A DNA stretch of 12,532 nucleotides, from contig JADGJA010000686.1 of NCBI GenBank assembly GCA_027596035.1, positions 1-12,532 on the forward strand, given 5' to 3'. Within the stretch, counting starts at the first letter, position 1. The number at the start of each line of letters is the position of its first letter. This DNA is from Thoreauomyces humboldtii. Taxonomy: Eukaryota; Chytridiomycota; Chytridiomycetes; Spizellomycetales; Powellomycetaceae. The position numbers and the translations under genes are program-made. Below the pieces are notes generated by a model. It was not told where the DNA came from. It made no database searches and worked only from the letters and a program-made list of their open reading frames with translations. This document shows positions 1 through 7,909 of the stretch, in pieces.

Positions 1-18
1 GGGAAGGGGAGGGGAGGG
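1..18 (+). repeat. G-rich run with G-quadruplex pattern
   Basis: Four runs of three or four G separated by one or two A lie at 1-3, 6-9, 11-14 and 16-18. This matches the usual G-quadruplex pattern on the + strand. It sits at the window edge, so its full extent is unknown, and no role is shown. Confidence 0.5.
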
Positions 19-660
19 ACGCCAAAGGGAAGCGAGAAAGCGACGACGCGAAAGACGAACAGCGACGGAAAGTGAAAATCTTCGCGCTTCGGTCTCTTTC
101 CGACAGCTTCCTCCTGACAGGTCCCGAGCTCCTTGGTTTTGACAAGAGCCGGATTTCTCACCGCTTCGAGTGGGGCGGGTCTCCCCCCAGGCCAGCGTCG
201 GGCCTACGGAACGGGCACATGGGAGAAGGCGAAGCCGTCGTCGCTTTGCCGGAAGCCGTCATGGTTGCTGTAGTATCTACTGTAGCGCTTCAGGCAGACG
301 CCGGAATGTCGCTCTGTGAAACCCAAACCAGCATCGGCAACACTCGTCGTCGCTTACCCGCAGTACGCAAGTGAAGGTGCGAAGCCCCAGCCGTAAGGGC
401 GATGGTCTTCTGGTCTTGGGGGCGGAGTTTGAAGTCGCTTCAACCAATCTGAGATGGGGGAGCATAGCCACTCGTCGAGATTCTGAACTTGTTCGGTTGG
501 ACGTTTTTTTCCATTTCTCTCACCCAGAATCACGGACGGCAAAGAGAAAGTCAGTGTCATGTAGGTCAGTCAGGAGCGTCAGCATCGGCATCGGCATCGG
601 AAGCGTCGCTTATGCTTTCTCCGCCTGCGACGTTGCAGGGGTAGAATATGTCAACTCGTA
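1..660. other. Upstream region of GPN3, no supported gene
   Basis: I see no convincing protein in this stretch on either strand; the longest open frames lack ATG starts or family features. It begins with a G-rich run (1-18) and holds three copies of CATCGG at 583-600. Its right end probably contains the last bases of a small GPN3 intron: pyrimidine-rich sequence ending in AG at 637-638 or 643-644. The codons at 646-660 read I-C-Q-L-V directly before the first in-frame ATG, which resembles the first beta strand of GPN3 proteins. The promoter and 5' leader of GPN3 should lie here. No TATA box stands out. Confidence 0.6.
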
Positions 661-1541
661 ATGGGTCCTGCAGGAAGCGGGAAGTCTACTTACTGCACGA
701 CCATGATAACGCACGCGCAAACAACGCATCGTAGCATGCACCTCGTCAACCTCGACCCAGCGGCGGAGCGCTTCGAATATGCACCCACCGTCGACATAAG
801 GGATCTTATCTCCCTCGAGGACGTACAGGAGGAGTTGGGTTACGGGCCAAACGGCGGGTTGATGTACTGCTTAGAGTATCTGATTCAGAACCTGGATTTC
901 TTGGAAAAAGGTGATTGGGGGACGCAAGCAACCAGCCGGACTCACAGGATCGCGACAACTGACGCTTCTGCTTCCGCTTCCAAAAAGAACTCGGACATCA
1001 GGAAGACGACTATCTTCTCATTGATCTACCCGGTCAAATCGAGCTATACACCGCTCATCCCATCATCCCTGCTCTTGTCAGCTGCCTCCACCGTCTCGAC
1101 TACCGCGTCTGCGGAGTCTATCTCCTCGACTCTACCTTTGTGGACTCACCCCCAAAGTTCTTCTCTGGCGTCCTTTCTGCCATGTCCGCCATGGTGCAGC
1201 TGGAGATTCCGCACATCAACGTCCTCTCCAAAGTCGATCTTCTTCCTCCTCAAAAGCGAAAATCCTTGGAAAAGTACCTCAATCCTGACCGAGAGCTCCT
1301 CGTTGGAGACATTGCGGGAACCACTCGACCGAAGTTTCATGCCCTAAACGAAGCTCTCGTGCAGCTCATCGAAGAATACAACATGGTCACATTCCTGCCT
1401 CTCGACGTTGCCGACGAGGACAGCGTGGAGTTGGTGCTCAGCTGTGTCGACAACGCCGTGCAGTACGGCGAGGACCTCGAACCAAAGGAGCCAAAAGACG
1501 AAGAGTTTGACCAGGAGGAGGAGGATGGCGAGGAGTTCTGA
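661..1541 (+). CDS. GPN3: GPN-loop GTPase 3 (one intron; 5' end uncertain)
   Basis: GPN3 is a small GTPase that works with GPN1 in cytoplasmic assembly and nuclear import of RNA polymerase II; this role comes from the family. Exons are 661-910 and 988-1541, with a 77-bp intron (GTGATT donor, CTGAC branch-like site, pyrimidine tract, AAAAAG acceptor). Splicing joins LEK to ELGHQEDDY and restores the family sequence, giving 267 residues from this ATG (human GPN3 has 284). Visible motifs are P-loop GPAGSGKST (residues 2-10), NLDPAAE (30-36), the GPN signature in GPNGG (62-66), the switch [10 protein letters not shown], and SKVDLL as the base-recognition motif. The tail is very acidic, which is common in this family. 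The ATG at 661 falls at the start of the P-loop, so strand beta-1 would be missing. The in-frame codons before it (ICQLV) look native, so a short upstream exon is likely. Family assignment is secure; the start is not. Confidence 0.9.
911..987 (+). other. GPN3 intron
   Basis: This 77-bp intron begins GTGATT and ends with a CT-rich stretch and AAAAAG. It changes the reading frame: the upstream exon ends one base into a codon and the downstream exon supplies the other two, giving Glu. Without splicing, the family sequence [11 protein letters not shown] lies in a different frame from the P-loop, so the intron is needed for a functional product. Confidence 0.88.
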
Positions 1542-1812
1542 TCCTGCTCATTTAGCTTTATAGTTCTCGCTTAGATAACTTTGTACATAACAACCTTGAG
1601 GTGTGATTGTTGCGCCGCTCATCGCTTAATTCACTTCTCGTACTGTCCCGCATCATCGATTTACACACGCGAGTTTGGTTTACTTGATGCCTTACGATCC
1701 AGGAGCCAAAGGGGACAAAGGAGGGTGCTGCGCCACCGAAAGTTGCTGAGGAGGGCGCACCGCTCCTGAACCAGCATCACCTGCCATCTCATTCCGCTCA
1801 TCCCTGTCAGCA

Positions 1813-3723
1813 ATGCCCTCGGCAGACCCAACTAGGCCTGTCTACGTACCCACGCCTCGGGCTCGTCTTCTCAACCCTCTATTCGATTCGTACAAGCTGC
1901 GACTGGACGGCCCTTTCCGGGACCCTGTACATGCGGCGTTGCCGAGGGAGGTTGGCCTGGTGCCGTCGACCGCACACGCACCGCTGAAGAAGCTACAGGC
2001 GAGAAGCGCGTTCAATCATTTGTTCGCGTTTCCGGGAAGGGATGAAGGATTGTATGTGGACGAAGCTTTTCGGTTGATGAGCTTGAGCATCCAGAAGGAT
2101 ACCCGAGCGATTCAGTTCAACGAAGCCTTCCAGCTTCCGCAACCGACGGTGCCAACAGAGGCACGCGAGTATCCTTCCATTCAACGTGCCGGTCCGTATG
2201 TCTTGGTCAGCAATGGCGGTGGATCCCTTCTTCTCCTTCGAGATGGCCCTGAGTCAACGTTTATTCGAGTCGCAACCGTGACCGGTATCGAAGGGGTGCA
2301 AGTCCTTGTTGACGCTATTCTCGTGGAAGAGAACGTCCTGCTGTTTCTGGCATACAGGATGGAGGAGCATGATCAGGGAGTGGGTCACGTAAGAGAGACG
2401 GCTTCCAGTCCACCTCGAATTATCTTTCGTCTTGGTCTTTTCTCCGTAACCTTGAACGGACAAGCGGACGAGGAACTCAATGCTAAGAAGTTGTCGGTCG
2501 TCGAGGGCACCAGTGCGCCGTACCTCGCGAAGATCGAGGCAGATGGGCGAGGGTTCGCCATCGCATCCAGCTCACTCTACGGCGGACCCGAGCTTCGGAA
2601 GCTGGAACCTGCGACCCAACTTCCAGCTCCTACCCACGTACTCGGCACCATCTCTACCCCCTCAGCGCCCTTTTCCGAATACCGCTGGCACCAAACCGGC
2701 GAGGATATCACTGTATCGATAAGGGTTCCACCTACCACCACCCAACGTGATATCCACTGCGTATTCACGCCCACATCCATCAAGTGCAAGCTCCGCCGTC
2801 CCGTGGAGACGATGCTCATCAACGCTGCGCTTTTCGATTTGATCGAACCGCGGGAGTCGCTCTGGGTCCTTGAGGACGACGCGCGGGATGACATGTCCGT
2901 AAATCTCGAAGATGATGATGTTTCTGACGATTCCCATGGGTTCCGGGTCGTCACTCTTCACCTTCACAAGACACACGGAGGGACGCGATGGGACGAGCTC
3001 TTGGACCCTTCTTTGAACGAGGGAGCGGTCGTGGACGAGACGCTTGATGCAGCCGAACTAGCTGCATTCGCCACAGCGCTGGACAAGTACACTGAAGACG
3101 AACCAGAAGTCATCACAACACCGGGTGCTGCGGCAGCCGCAGCTGCGACAGTGCCCACTCATCCACTCCACAATGCCATGACGGAACGTTCCGAGGAAGT
3201 CGACTTTGAAGGTCCCCCAGTAGCCCTCACGCGATTCTCCGCCTTTTCCCCTGTCCCTACCCAGGCAATGCACCCAGGAGGCGCGCATGGTTGGCTATGC
3301 GGAGCATTCTCGTGGCGTCCAGCTGCTGCCCCTGTCGTACCACTCCTGTGTCTTCGTACCGACGTCGACTGTCTCGTCTACGGTCTTTCATCGCACCTTT
3401 CCTTGTCCCCGCTCGGAGGGTTCGACGCTCTCGGCTTCGTCCACGCTAGCAAGCGGGATGCGAGGTTCACGGCTGTGACCGGTGACTGCGGCTTGGCGTT
3501 CGTGTGCGAGACGCGAGGGCACGTCTACGTGTACGCGAAGAAGAGGGAAGAGTCGGATGTGGTGGCGGATCAGTACATAGTGAATCTGAGGGGGGCCGAG
3601 GAGGTCGTTGGCGACGCAGGAAACGTCGTCGGGTTCCAACAGATCGGCGAGACGGCGGTGCTTGTGTTGAGAGAAAGGACGGTGTCGTTGATCGATTGGG
3701 CAGCTCCGAGAGAGCAAACGTAA
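1813..3723 (+). CDS. NudC domain-containing protein 1-like, CS domain
   Basis: A single uninterrupted frame of 636 residues. In the centre (about 289-390) is a CS (p23/alpha-crystallin-like) domain: it starts EYRWHQTGEDITVSIRVP, runs through IHCVFTPTSIKCKL, and ends near the ESLWVLED strand. The W-x-Q-T motif is typical of NudC-family CS domains, which act as Hsp90-linked co-chaperones. The flanking regions (about 1-280 and 455-636) are rich in short hydrophobic strands such as YVLVSNGGGSLLLL and CGLAFVCETRGHVYVYAKK. This fits the split beta-propeller arrangement reported for NUDCD1 (583 residues in human). An acidic stretch (about 355-373) and an alanine run (about 437-445) mark a loop after the CS domain. 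No signal peptide or membrane segment is seen, so a cytosolic or nuclear protein is expected. The start follows a short intergenic gap after GPN3 on the same strand. The specific NUDCD1 assignment is an inference from architecture. Confidence 0.82.
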   Translation: MPSADPTRPVYVPTPRARLLNPLFDSYKLRLDGPFRDPVHAALPREVGLVPSTAHAPLKKLQARSAFNHLFAFPGRDEGLYVDEAFRLMSLSIQKDTRAIQFNEAFQLPQPTVPTEAREYPSIQRAGPYVLVSNGGGSLLLLRDGPESTFIRVATVTGIEGVQVLVDAILVEENVLLFLAYRMEEHDQGVGHVRETASSPPRIIFRLGLFSVTLNGQADEELNAKKLSVVEGTSAPYLAKIEADGRGFAIASSSLYGGPELRKLEPATQLPAPTHVLGTISTPSAPFSEYRWHQTGEDITVSIRVPPTTTQRDIHCVFTPTSIKCKLRRPVETMLINAALFDLIEPRESLWVLEDDARDDMSVNLEDDDVSDDSHGFRVVTLHLHKTHGGTRWDELLDPSLNEGAVVDETLDAAELAAFATALDKYTEDEPEVITTPGAAAAAAATVPTHPLHNAMTERSEEVDFEGPPVALTRFSAFSPVPTQAMHPGGAHGWLCGAFSWRPAAAPVVPLLCLRTDVDCLVYGLSSHLSLSPLGGFDALGFVHASKRDARFTAVTGDCGLAFVCETRGHVYVYAKKREESDVVADQYIVNLRGAEEVVGDAGNVVGFQQIGETAVLVLRERTVSLIDWAAPREQT

Positions 3724-4149
3724 TTGGGTGCGTGCTGTTGAGTACCAACGTACAGTACTAGGAAGGCAGAATGGAATGCATTGAGCTGTACGCTGTGACG
3801 ACCGACGACTTGCAAGCTCCTGCCAGGTTGTTGGCGGCTAGGTGGTTGTCTTGCTCTGTCTTGCTCTTGGCCTTGTTGACCTGATTCGACAGCCCAGTGA
3901 CGGTGAGTGTTTGCTCCGATGTGCGAGAAAAGTGTGGAAGCCTGTCGATCCATGTGGAAAATGGCTATCAAAAAGCCGGTCATTCCAAAGCAGCCCACGG
4001 ACTCCTGTATAAAAGTGCACGTCCAGGACCCAAGACCAGCCTCTCCTCCTAATCAAACACATCACAATCAAACAATTCCAAACACAACGCAGCCACTGCA
4101 TCAACCCCAACAACTACTTCGTCCATCACTCCCTTCTCCGAAATCCAGA
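3724..4149 (+). promoter_or_regulatory. NUDCD1-BAG intergenic region and BAG promoter/leader
   Basis: This region separates two genes on the same strand. Its first part should hold the 3' end of the NUDCD1-like transcript. A TATAAAA box at 4008-4014 is followed by a leader, about 4035-4149, that is rich in C and A, poor in G and free of ATG, so the first ATG met is 4150. CA-rich unstructured leaders of this kind are common on strongly translated fungal mRNAs. I looked for paired heat-shock elements (GAAnnTTC or TTCnnGAA) and saw none that are perfect. Confidence 0.65.
4008..4014 (+). promoter_or_regulatory. TATA box of the BAG-domain gene
   Basis: The sequence TATAAAA lies 142 bp before the ATG at 4150, followed by an ATG-free, CA-rich leader. 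Its position argues against the longer reading of this frame from 3907, which would place the box inside the coding region. Confidence 0.65.
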
Positions 4150-5598
4150 ATGTTCTGCACTCAGCCCTACCCATATCGCATCAACAACAACGACCGCACC
4201 TGCGATTCATACCTCCGAGCCATGCATCACCAGCGCCAAGCGCAGGAACAAGAACGCATCCGTCGGCAGCAGATGCAACGCCGCTACGAGTACGAAGCCG
4301 CCCTCGCCCTCCAACGGCAACGCGAGGAGGAGGAAGCCCGACGCGAAGCCATGATGATCCGCGAGTACCAGCGCCAGCAACAGATCCAAGCCCACCGAAA
4401 GCGGCTCCGAGCCCAGCAGGAATGGGAACACCGCCAGCATCAGATTGCGGTCCAGAGGGCGGCCATGGCGGCTGCTGAGAAGGAGCGCATGTTGCAGATC
4501 CAAGAAAGAGAACGCCGCGAGCTCGAGGCCAGGAACGAATGGAACCTCCGGAGGATAGCAATGGAAGAGCAGGAAAGGGATGCTCAGCGCCAGTGGGCGA
4601 TCCGTCAGCTCCTTCAGCAACGGGCGGCCCGTCCCGATTCGGCCACCCCTCAGGAACTTGAGTCCAACTCTGCACCTCCGATCCCCGAGCCAAACGCCGA
4701 CAACGAGGAGATGGACTGGGAAACAGTCGCCGGAAGCGATGCCGATTCCGAGGCCCACGATGATTCCGAAGCCGACGAGGGTGAAGCTGCGGAAACCATC
4801 GAATCTGACATCCCCGCTGAGGTTCCCGCTCAGTCGGCCACACCATCCGCCACGGTCCCGCTGGCCATTCGCCGCGCGACCCGCATCCTCCAGCACCACT
4901 TCCGCCACATTCGCCCAAAGCTCCTCGCCCTCCACCGCATCACCGAAGACCTTTCCGCCACTAGTGCGACTCTTTCCGAATTCGCTCTCTCAACTCCCGT
5001 CGTCCTGACTCCCGCCGGTACTTGCCTTCCCCAAGATAACAAGCCGATCGCTGCTTACGAAGAAACTCTGCTGCAGCTCCTCATCCGCGCCGACGCTATC
5101 GAGAGCGAAGGGGTCAGATGCGTCAGGGACTCGAGAAAGGAAGTCGTTGCTGCCATCACCAAGCGGCTCGACGAGATCGACGCGGTCAAGAAGGCTGCGA
5201 TGGCCGAGTTCGAATCCGCCAAGTCCGTAGCGACCACTGTCTCTGTCCCGGAACCTACGGAATCACTGGCCATGGACATTGACGAGCAGCCGGCATCTGC
5301 TCAGATATCGGGAAGCCAAACGACAGATGCAGTCGAGCCCTTGCCGTCTTTCCCGGGGCAGAAGACGTCAGATGCTGATGAAACCTCGTCTGGGCTGGAG
5401 GACAGCGAGCAAAGCGAGGCGGCCAAAGACCCTGCTTCCGTCCCTTCACACCCTGTCGCATCCCAGGCCCCCTCGGCTCCTGATTTTCTCATGTCATCTT
5501 CCCATCCCACTTTGGACATCCGTCTTGGTCACTGCCGACAAGAAACCGCCAAGCCGGAATCGACACACCAGGCAGTTCGCGTGCCCGTCCAGACATAG
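4150..5598 (+). CDS. BAG-domain co-chaperone with N-terminal charged coiled coil
   Basis: A protein of 482 residues from the first ATG after the TATA box. Residues about 28-165 are a long, almost uninterrupted stretch rich in Q, R and E (for example QEQERIRRQQMQRRYEYE), predicted as a coiled coil or single charged helix. An acidic disordered stretch follows (about 180-222). Residues about 238-348 match a BAG domain: LAIRRATRILQHHFRHI as helix 1, a loop, then LLQLLIRADAIESEGVRCVR and DSRKEVVAAITKRLDEID as helices 2 and 3. The D-x-I-x-S-x-G and R-x-x-RK pattern is the Hsp70-contacting surface known in BAG proteins, which act as Hsp70 nucleotide exchange factors. The C-terminal 130 residues are low-complexity. 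No membrane segment is seen, unlike yeast Snl1. The frame stays open upstream to 3907, but that part contains the promoter. Client specificity is unknown. Confidence 0.85.
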   Translation: MFCTQPYPYRINNNDRTCDSYLRAMHHQRQAQEQERIRRQQMQRRYEYEAALALQRQREEEEARREAMMIREYQRQQQIQAHRKRLRAQQEWEHRQHQIAVQRAAMAAAEKERMLQIQERERRELEARNEWNLRRIAMEEQERDAQRQWAIRQLLQQRAARPDSATPQELESNSAPPIPEPNADNEEMDWETVAGSDADSEAHDDSEADEGEAAETIESDIPAEVPAQSATPSATVPLAIRRATRILQHHFRHIRPKLLALHRITEDLSATSATLSEFALSTPVVLTPAGTCLPQDNKPIAAYEETLLQLLIRADAIESEGVRCVRDSRKEVVAAITKRLDEIDAVKKAAMAEFESAKSVATTVSVPEPTESLAMDIDEQPASAQISGSQTTDAVEPLPSFPGQKTSDADETSSGLEDSEQSEAAKDPASVPSHPVASQAPSAPDFLMSSSHPTLDIRLGHCRQETAKPESTHQAVRVPVQT

Positions 5599-6305
5599 AA
5601 CTGAGTGTTCCTCCTTGTCCCTCTCTGTAAATAATACACTTGATAATTATAAACTCCGCATCAATCGAGCTTTCTTATCCGTTTGTGTGTTGTTGTGTGG
5701 AGAAAGTGAAGTACGCAGTCGGCTGGGAGCTGTCCACTCGTTCCCAGACCTGTTTCAGCAACCATGTTCGCGTACAATGTACATTCCCAGGCACATGACG
5801 AGTCCTGCCCAAAAGCTCTTTGACAAAGAGAAGGGAGGAGCCTAAGCTGGGGCTAGTCTGTCTCAGGGGGGAGGGTGCTCCCCCAAGAGTGTGTCCTATA
5901 TACGAGGGAAATGCGGGCGGCGCAGCATGCCATCCCTCGCCATCGCTCAGAGGCTTGTTTTCCCAAAGCCCTCATGCCTTTCATGAACTCAACAAGCAAA
6001 GAAACCACAACCGCCAATGCGCTTACACGATGTTCGGTTTGGCCGCTGCTACGAACAAAGTAGAAAGGTTGAAATCGGCTTCATCTTTCCATTTCGACAT
6101 CTGTCATCTGTCATTTCCCACATTGCGCCGTGCATGTCTGTGCATGTCTATGTTTGTCTGGGTGTATGGAGTAGAGCGCGTTACAAGCAGTATATTGAAG
6201 CCAAAAAAGTGCAAAAAAATATGTGTGTGGTTTTTTTTCCCAGAGTATGGACCCGGACTCCCGTAGGACACCGGCGTTTAGGCATTTTTCCCTTGACGAA
6301 TGTGA

Positions 6306-6359
6306 CTTGCTTGACGCGTCTTGCTTGTCTTGGCTTGGCTTGCTTGCTTGCTTGCCTTG
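6306..6359. repeat. CTTG-rich tetranucleotide repeat
   Basis: Imperfect tandem CTTG units, with the purest stretch around 6338-6354, lie about 30-80 bp before the TATATATA box. The tract is an ordinary microsatellite likely to vary in length between strains. Any effect on the downstream promoter is speculation. Confidence 0.7.
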
Positions 6360-6387
6360 TCGACATGGGTAATACGGAACCTCCAGG

Positions 6388-6395
6388 TATATATA
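6388..6395 (+). promoter_or_regulatory. TATA box of the small gene at 6721
   Basis: The sequence TATATATA is followed by a CT-rich tract at 6519-6549 and an ATG-free pyrimidine-rich leader up to 6721. This order (TATA, CT block, leader) is common in strongly expressed fungal genes and supports a real transcript starting in this area. Confidence 0.5.
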
Positions 6396-6518
6396 GGAAA
6401 TCAGGGTGTCCTGTTTTCTTGACCTCTGATCGCGAACTGGTTAGATTGGCTCGCCCAACAAGCCAATCCAGCCACCCTGTGTCACCAGCGTGTCATGCAA
6501 TGCCCCCCACCCACGCAC

Positions 6519-6549
6519 CTCTCGTCTCTCTCTTCTCTCTCTCTCTCTC
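6519..6549 (+). promoter_or_regulatory. CT tract near the probable transcription start
   Basis: A run of nearly pure CT dinucleotides lies between the TATA box and the first ATG. CT-rich blocks often flank transcription start sites in filamentous fungi. Two ATGs at about 6494 and 6499 lie just before the tract, so a start inside or after it would leave 6721 as the first ATG in the mRNA. Confidence 0.4.
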
Positions 6550-6720
6550 AACGTCTTCCCTCTGCGTACCCTCCCTACCGAATCCTTTATACGCCCTTCG
6601 ACTTCCTCTGATCCATTCGCACGTCTCCCCCGACTGTTTTTCCCTTCGAACGTAGTGTGTGCTTCTGGTGTCTCAAGTGTCGTCCGTTGACTTCACATCG
6701 TCACAGCCCGTATCGATTGC

Positions 6721-7068
6721 ATGCTAGCTCGCCCCCGGGTGGTCACGGTTCCCGTTCCCGACGGCCATCTTGCAGGAAAGATACCTTCCGAAAACACCCC
6801 CGCCGCGATGGATAATTTCCGGAAACTCGAAAAGGGAGAACCGTACCGTCGTGGCGCAAAACGACCGTCCGCTTTGGCTCTGTCGATGCGAACGAACGAC
6901 GAACACACAGCAAAGGCGGTACGCTTCGAAATCAAGTACGCGGAAAGGATCGCAATGGGTGATTCACGCCGGGGTTCCTTCTTCGAAACTTTCGAGCGCG
7001 ATCATTACCAGTCGGTCATGTCCCAGTTGGATGGAAACCAAGCGGAAAGCCAAAGAGCATGTGCGTAG
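6721..7068 (+). CDS. Hypothetical small protein, unknown family
   Basis: I do not recognise this protein. The unspliced frame gives 115 residues. Support for a gene comes from the promoter-like order upstream, from ATG 6721 being the first ATG after the CT tract, and from codon use that looks coding throughout. The first part is basic and proline-containing; residues about 60-105 are charged and probably helical (EIKYAERIAMG, then ETFERDHYQSVMSQL). There is no signal peptide, membrane segment or cysteine pattern. The 3' end may be spliced: a GTGCGT donor at 7061 and an AG at 7110-7111 would remove 51 bp and add 17 residues (including SFDAQIAREDVQ) before TAG at 7162-7164, for 130 residues in total. 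That tail continues the charged helical character, so I think it plausible, but RNA evidence is needed. A soluble protein is likely; function is unknown. Confidence 0.45.
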   Translation: MLARPRVVTVPVPDGHLAGKIPSENTPAAMDNFRKLEKGEPYRRGAKRPSALALSMRTNDEHTAKAVRFEIKYAERIAMGDSRRGSFFETFERDHYQSVMSQLDGNQAESQRACA

Positions 7069-7164
7069 CGGTGTCCGTCGACATGACTTTGATCGATTCG
7101 ACCAACATCAGCCAGCTTCGATGCGCAGATCGCAAGGGAAGATGTCCAAGGCGCTTCAGAGTAG

Positions 7165-7909
7165 GCCGTTGGTCGGGGAACAATGGATTTTAAAACCTGG
7201 ACTGATCTCGCATGGACAGGTTTTCCGCTTTCTGAAGCAACGGAGCATGGCGTCCTCGGAAGGAGAGCCAGGAGGACAAAGCCACGGAGGAGCGGCGTGG
7301 AGAGGAAGGGTAGATAGCGCGCGGGACGGCAGCGGAACGGCAGCGGAACGGAAGGTTGAGCGAGGACGTCAACGATCGTGCCGAATACCATGTAGAAAGA
7401 TTTCCTCGGAATAGGGATCATGGACCGATGTTTTCTCTGCCTTGGGGGGGTGCGTTCTGGCAAACTTGCTTTGCGGAAAATGATAAGCTTTTATGAGTGC
7501 TTCTTGCCGATATGTTCTCTGAAAATTCGCAGCTCGAGCCTGACTCCCATGGTCCGAAAGGTCGCTTTTCGGGACTTGTGTGTAGATGACATAGGCTAAT
7601 AGTAGTGCGTTTGACCCGAATCAGGGTTCGAGGAGAAGGGGTGTGGTGGCCGATCGTTCATAACCACCTCCGCCGGCGAAGCGTCCACCCCAGAAGTACG
7701 TCGACGGCTCCTCGCAGGCGAGCGTCACCTTGTCGAGGCAGCATTCGGGGTGAGGACGTTGACCGAGGATATAGGAAAGAAGAAGTGCCCGTACTGTACC
7801 GGGATCCTGTCGTTTTTCTCTTGCTCACGGAGATCTCCGACACACAACACCCGTTGGACAGTCGGAAGTTGCCCCCCGCAAACCGTTCCGCGTTTATTCA
7901 TGCGTCCCA
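7165..7909. other. Intergenic region upstream of DCTN6
   Basis: About 745 bp with no recognisable gene. It should contain the 3' end of the small gene and the promoter of DCTN6. A short direct repeat (CGGCAGCGGAA twice, about 7326-7350) is present. No clear TATA box is visible before DCTN6. An ATG at 7900, ten bases before the DCTN6 start and in another frame, opens a 30-codon frame overlapping the DCTN6 start. Longer open frames here have no family features. Confidence 0.55.

Larger units (their letters stand above)
5599..6720. other. Long intergenic region with a promoter in its right half
   Basis: About 1.1 kb without a gene I can support. The left part is AT-rich just after the BAG stop codon (5625-5670) and probably holds its polyadenylation site. 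The middle has an A-run and T-run pair (6213-6219 and 6231-6238) and a CTTG-rich repeat (6306-6359). The right part has a TATATATA box at 6388-6395, a CT tract at 6519-6549, and then pyrimidine-rich sequence with no ATG from about 6508 up to 6721. Several open frames of 60-210 residues cross this region, but they run through repeats and promoter sequence and lack family features. Confidence 0.6.

Noticed and set aside
3907..4149. N-terminal extension of the BAG protein by 81 residues
   Set aside because: The frame is open, but it contains a TATAAAA box and a CA-rich leader, and the added residues show no family features. ATG 4150 is the better start.
4181..4935. Two long minus-strand open frames opposite the BAG gene
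   Set aside because: They mirror the repetitive, GC-biased codons of the BAG coding region and give Gly/Arg/Leu-rich sequences with no domain.
6213..6238. A-run and T-run pair as a possible terminator hairpin
   Set aside because: A simple A/T homopolymer pair in a fungal intergenic region is common, and it lies about 600 bp from the nearest stop codon.
6017..6655. Open frame of 212 residues in the intergenic region
   Set aside because: It runs through the CTTG repeat, the TATA box and the CT tract, and has low-complexity content. It is better explained as promoter sequence.
7005..7463. Minus-strand frame of 152 residues opposite the small gene
   Set aside because: No ATG-supported context or family motif; the plus strand has the promoter signals and coding-like codon use.
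7623..7636. Second T-loop-like sequence (GGGTTCGAG)
   Set aside because: No cloverleaf could be built from the bases upstream, and the B-box consensus fails after the first half.
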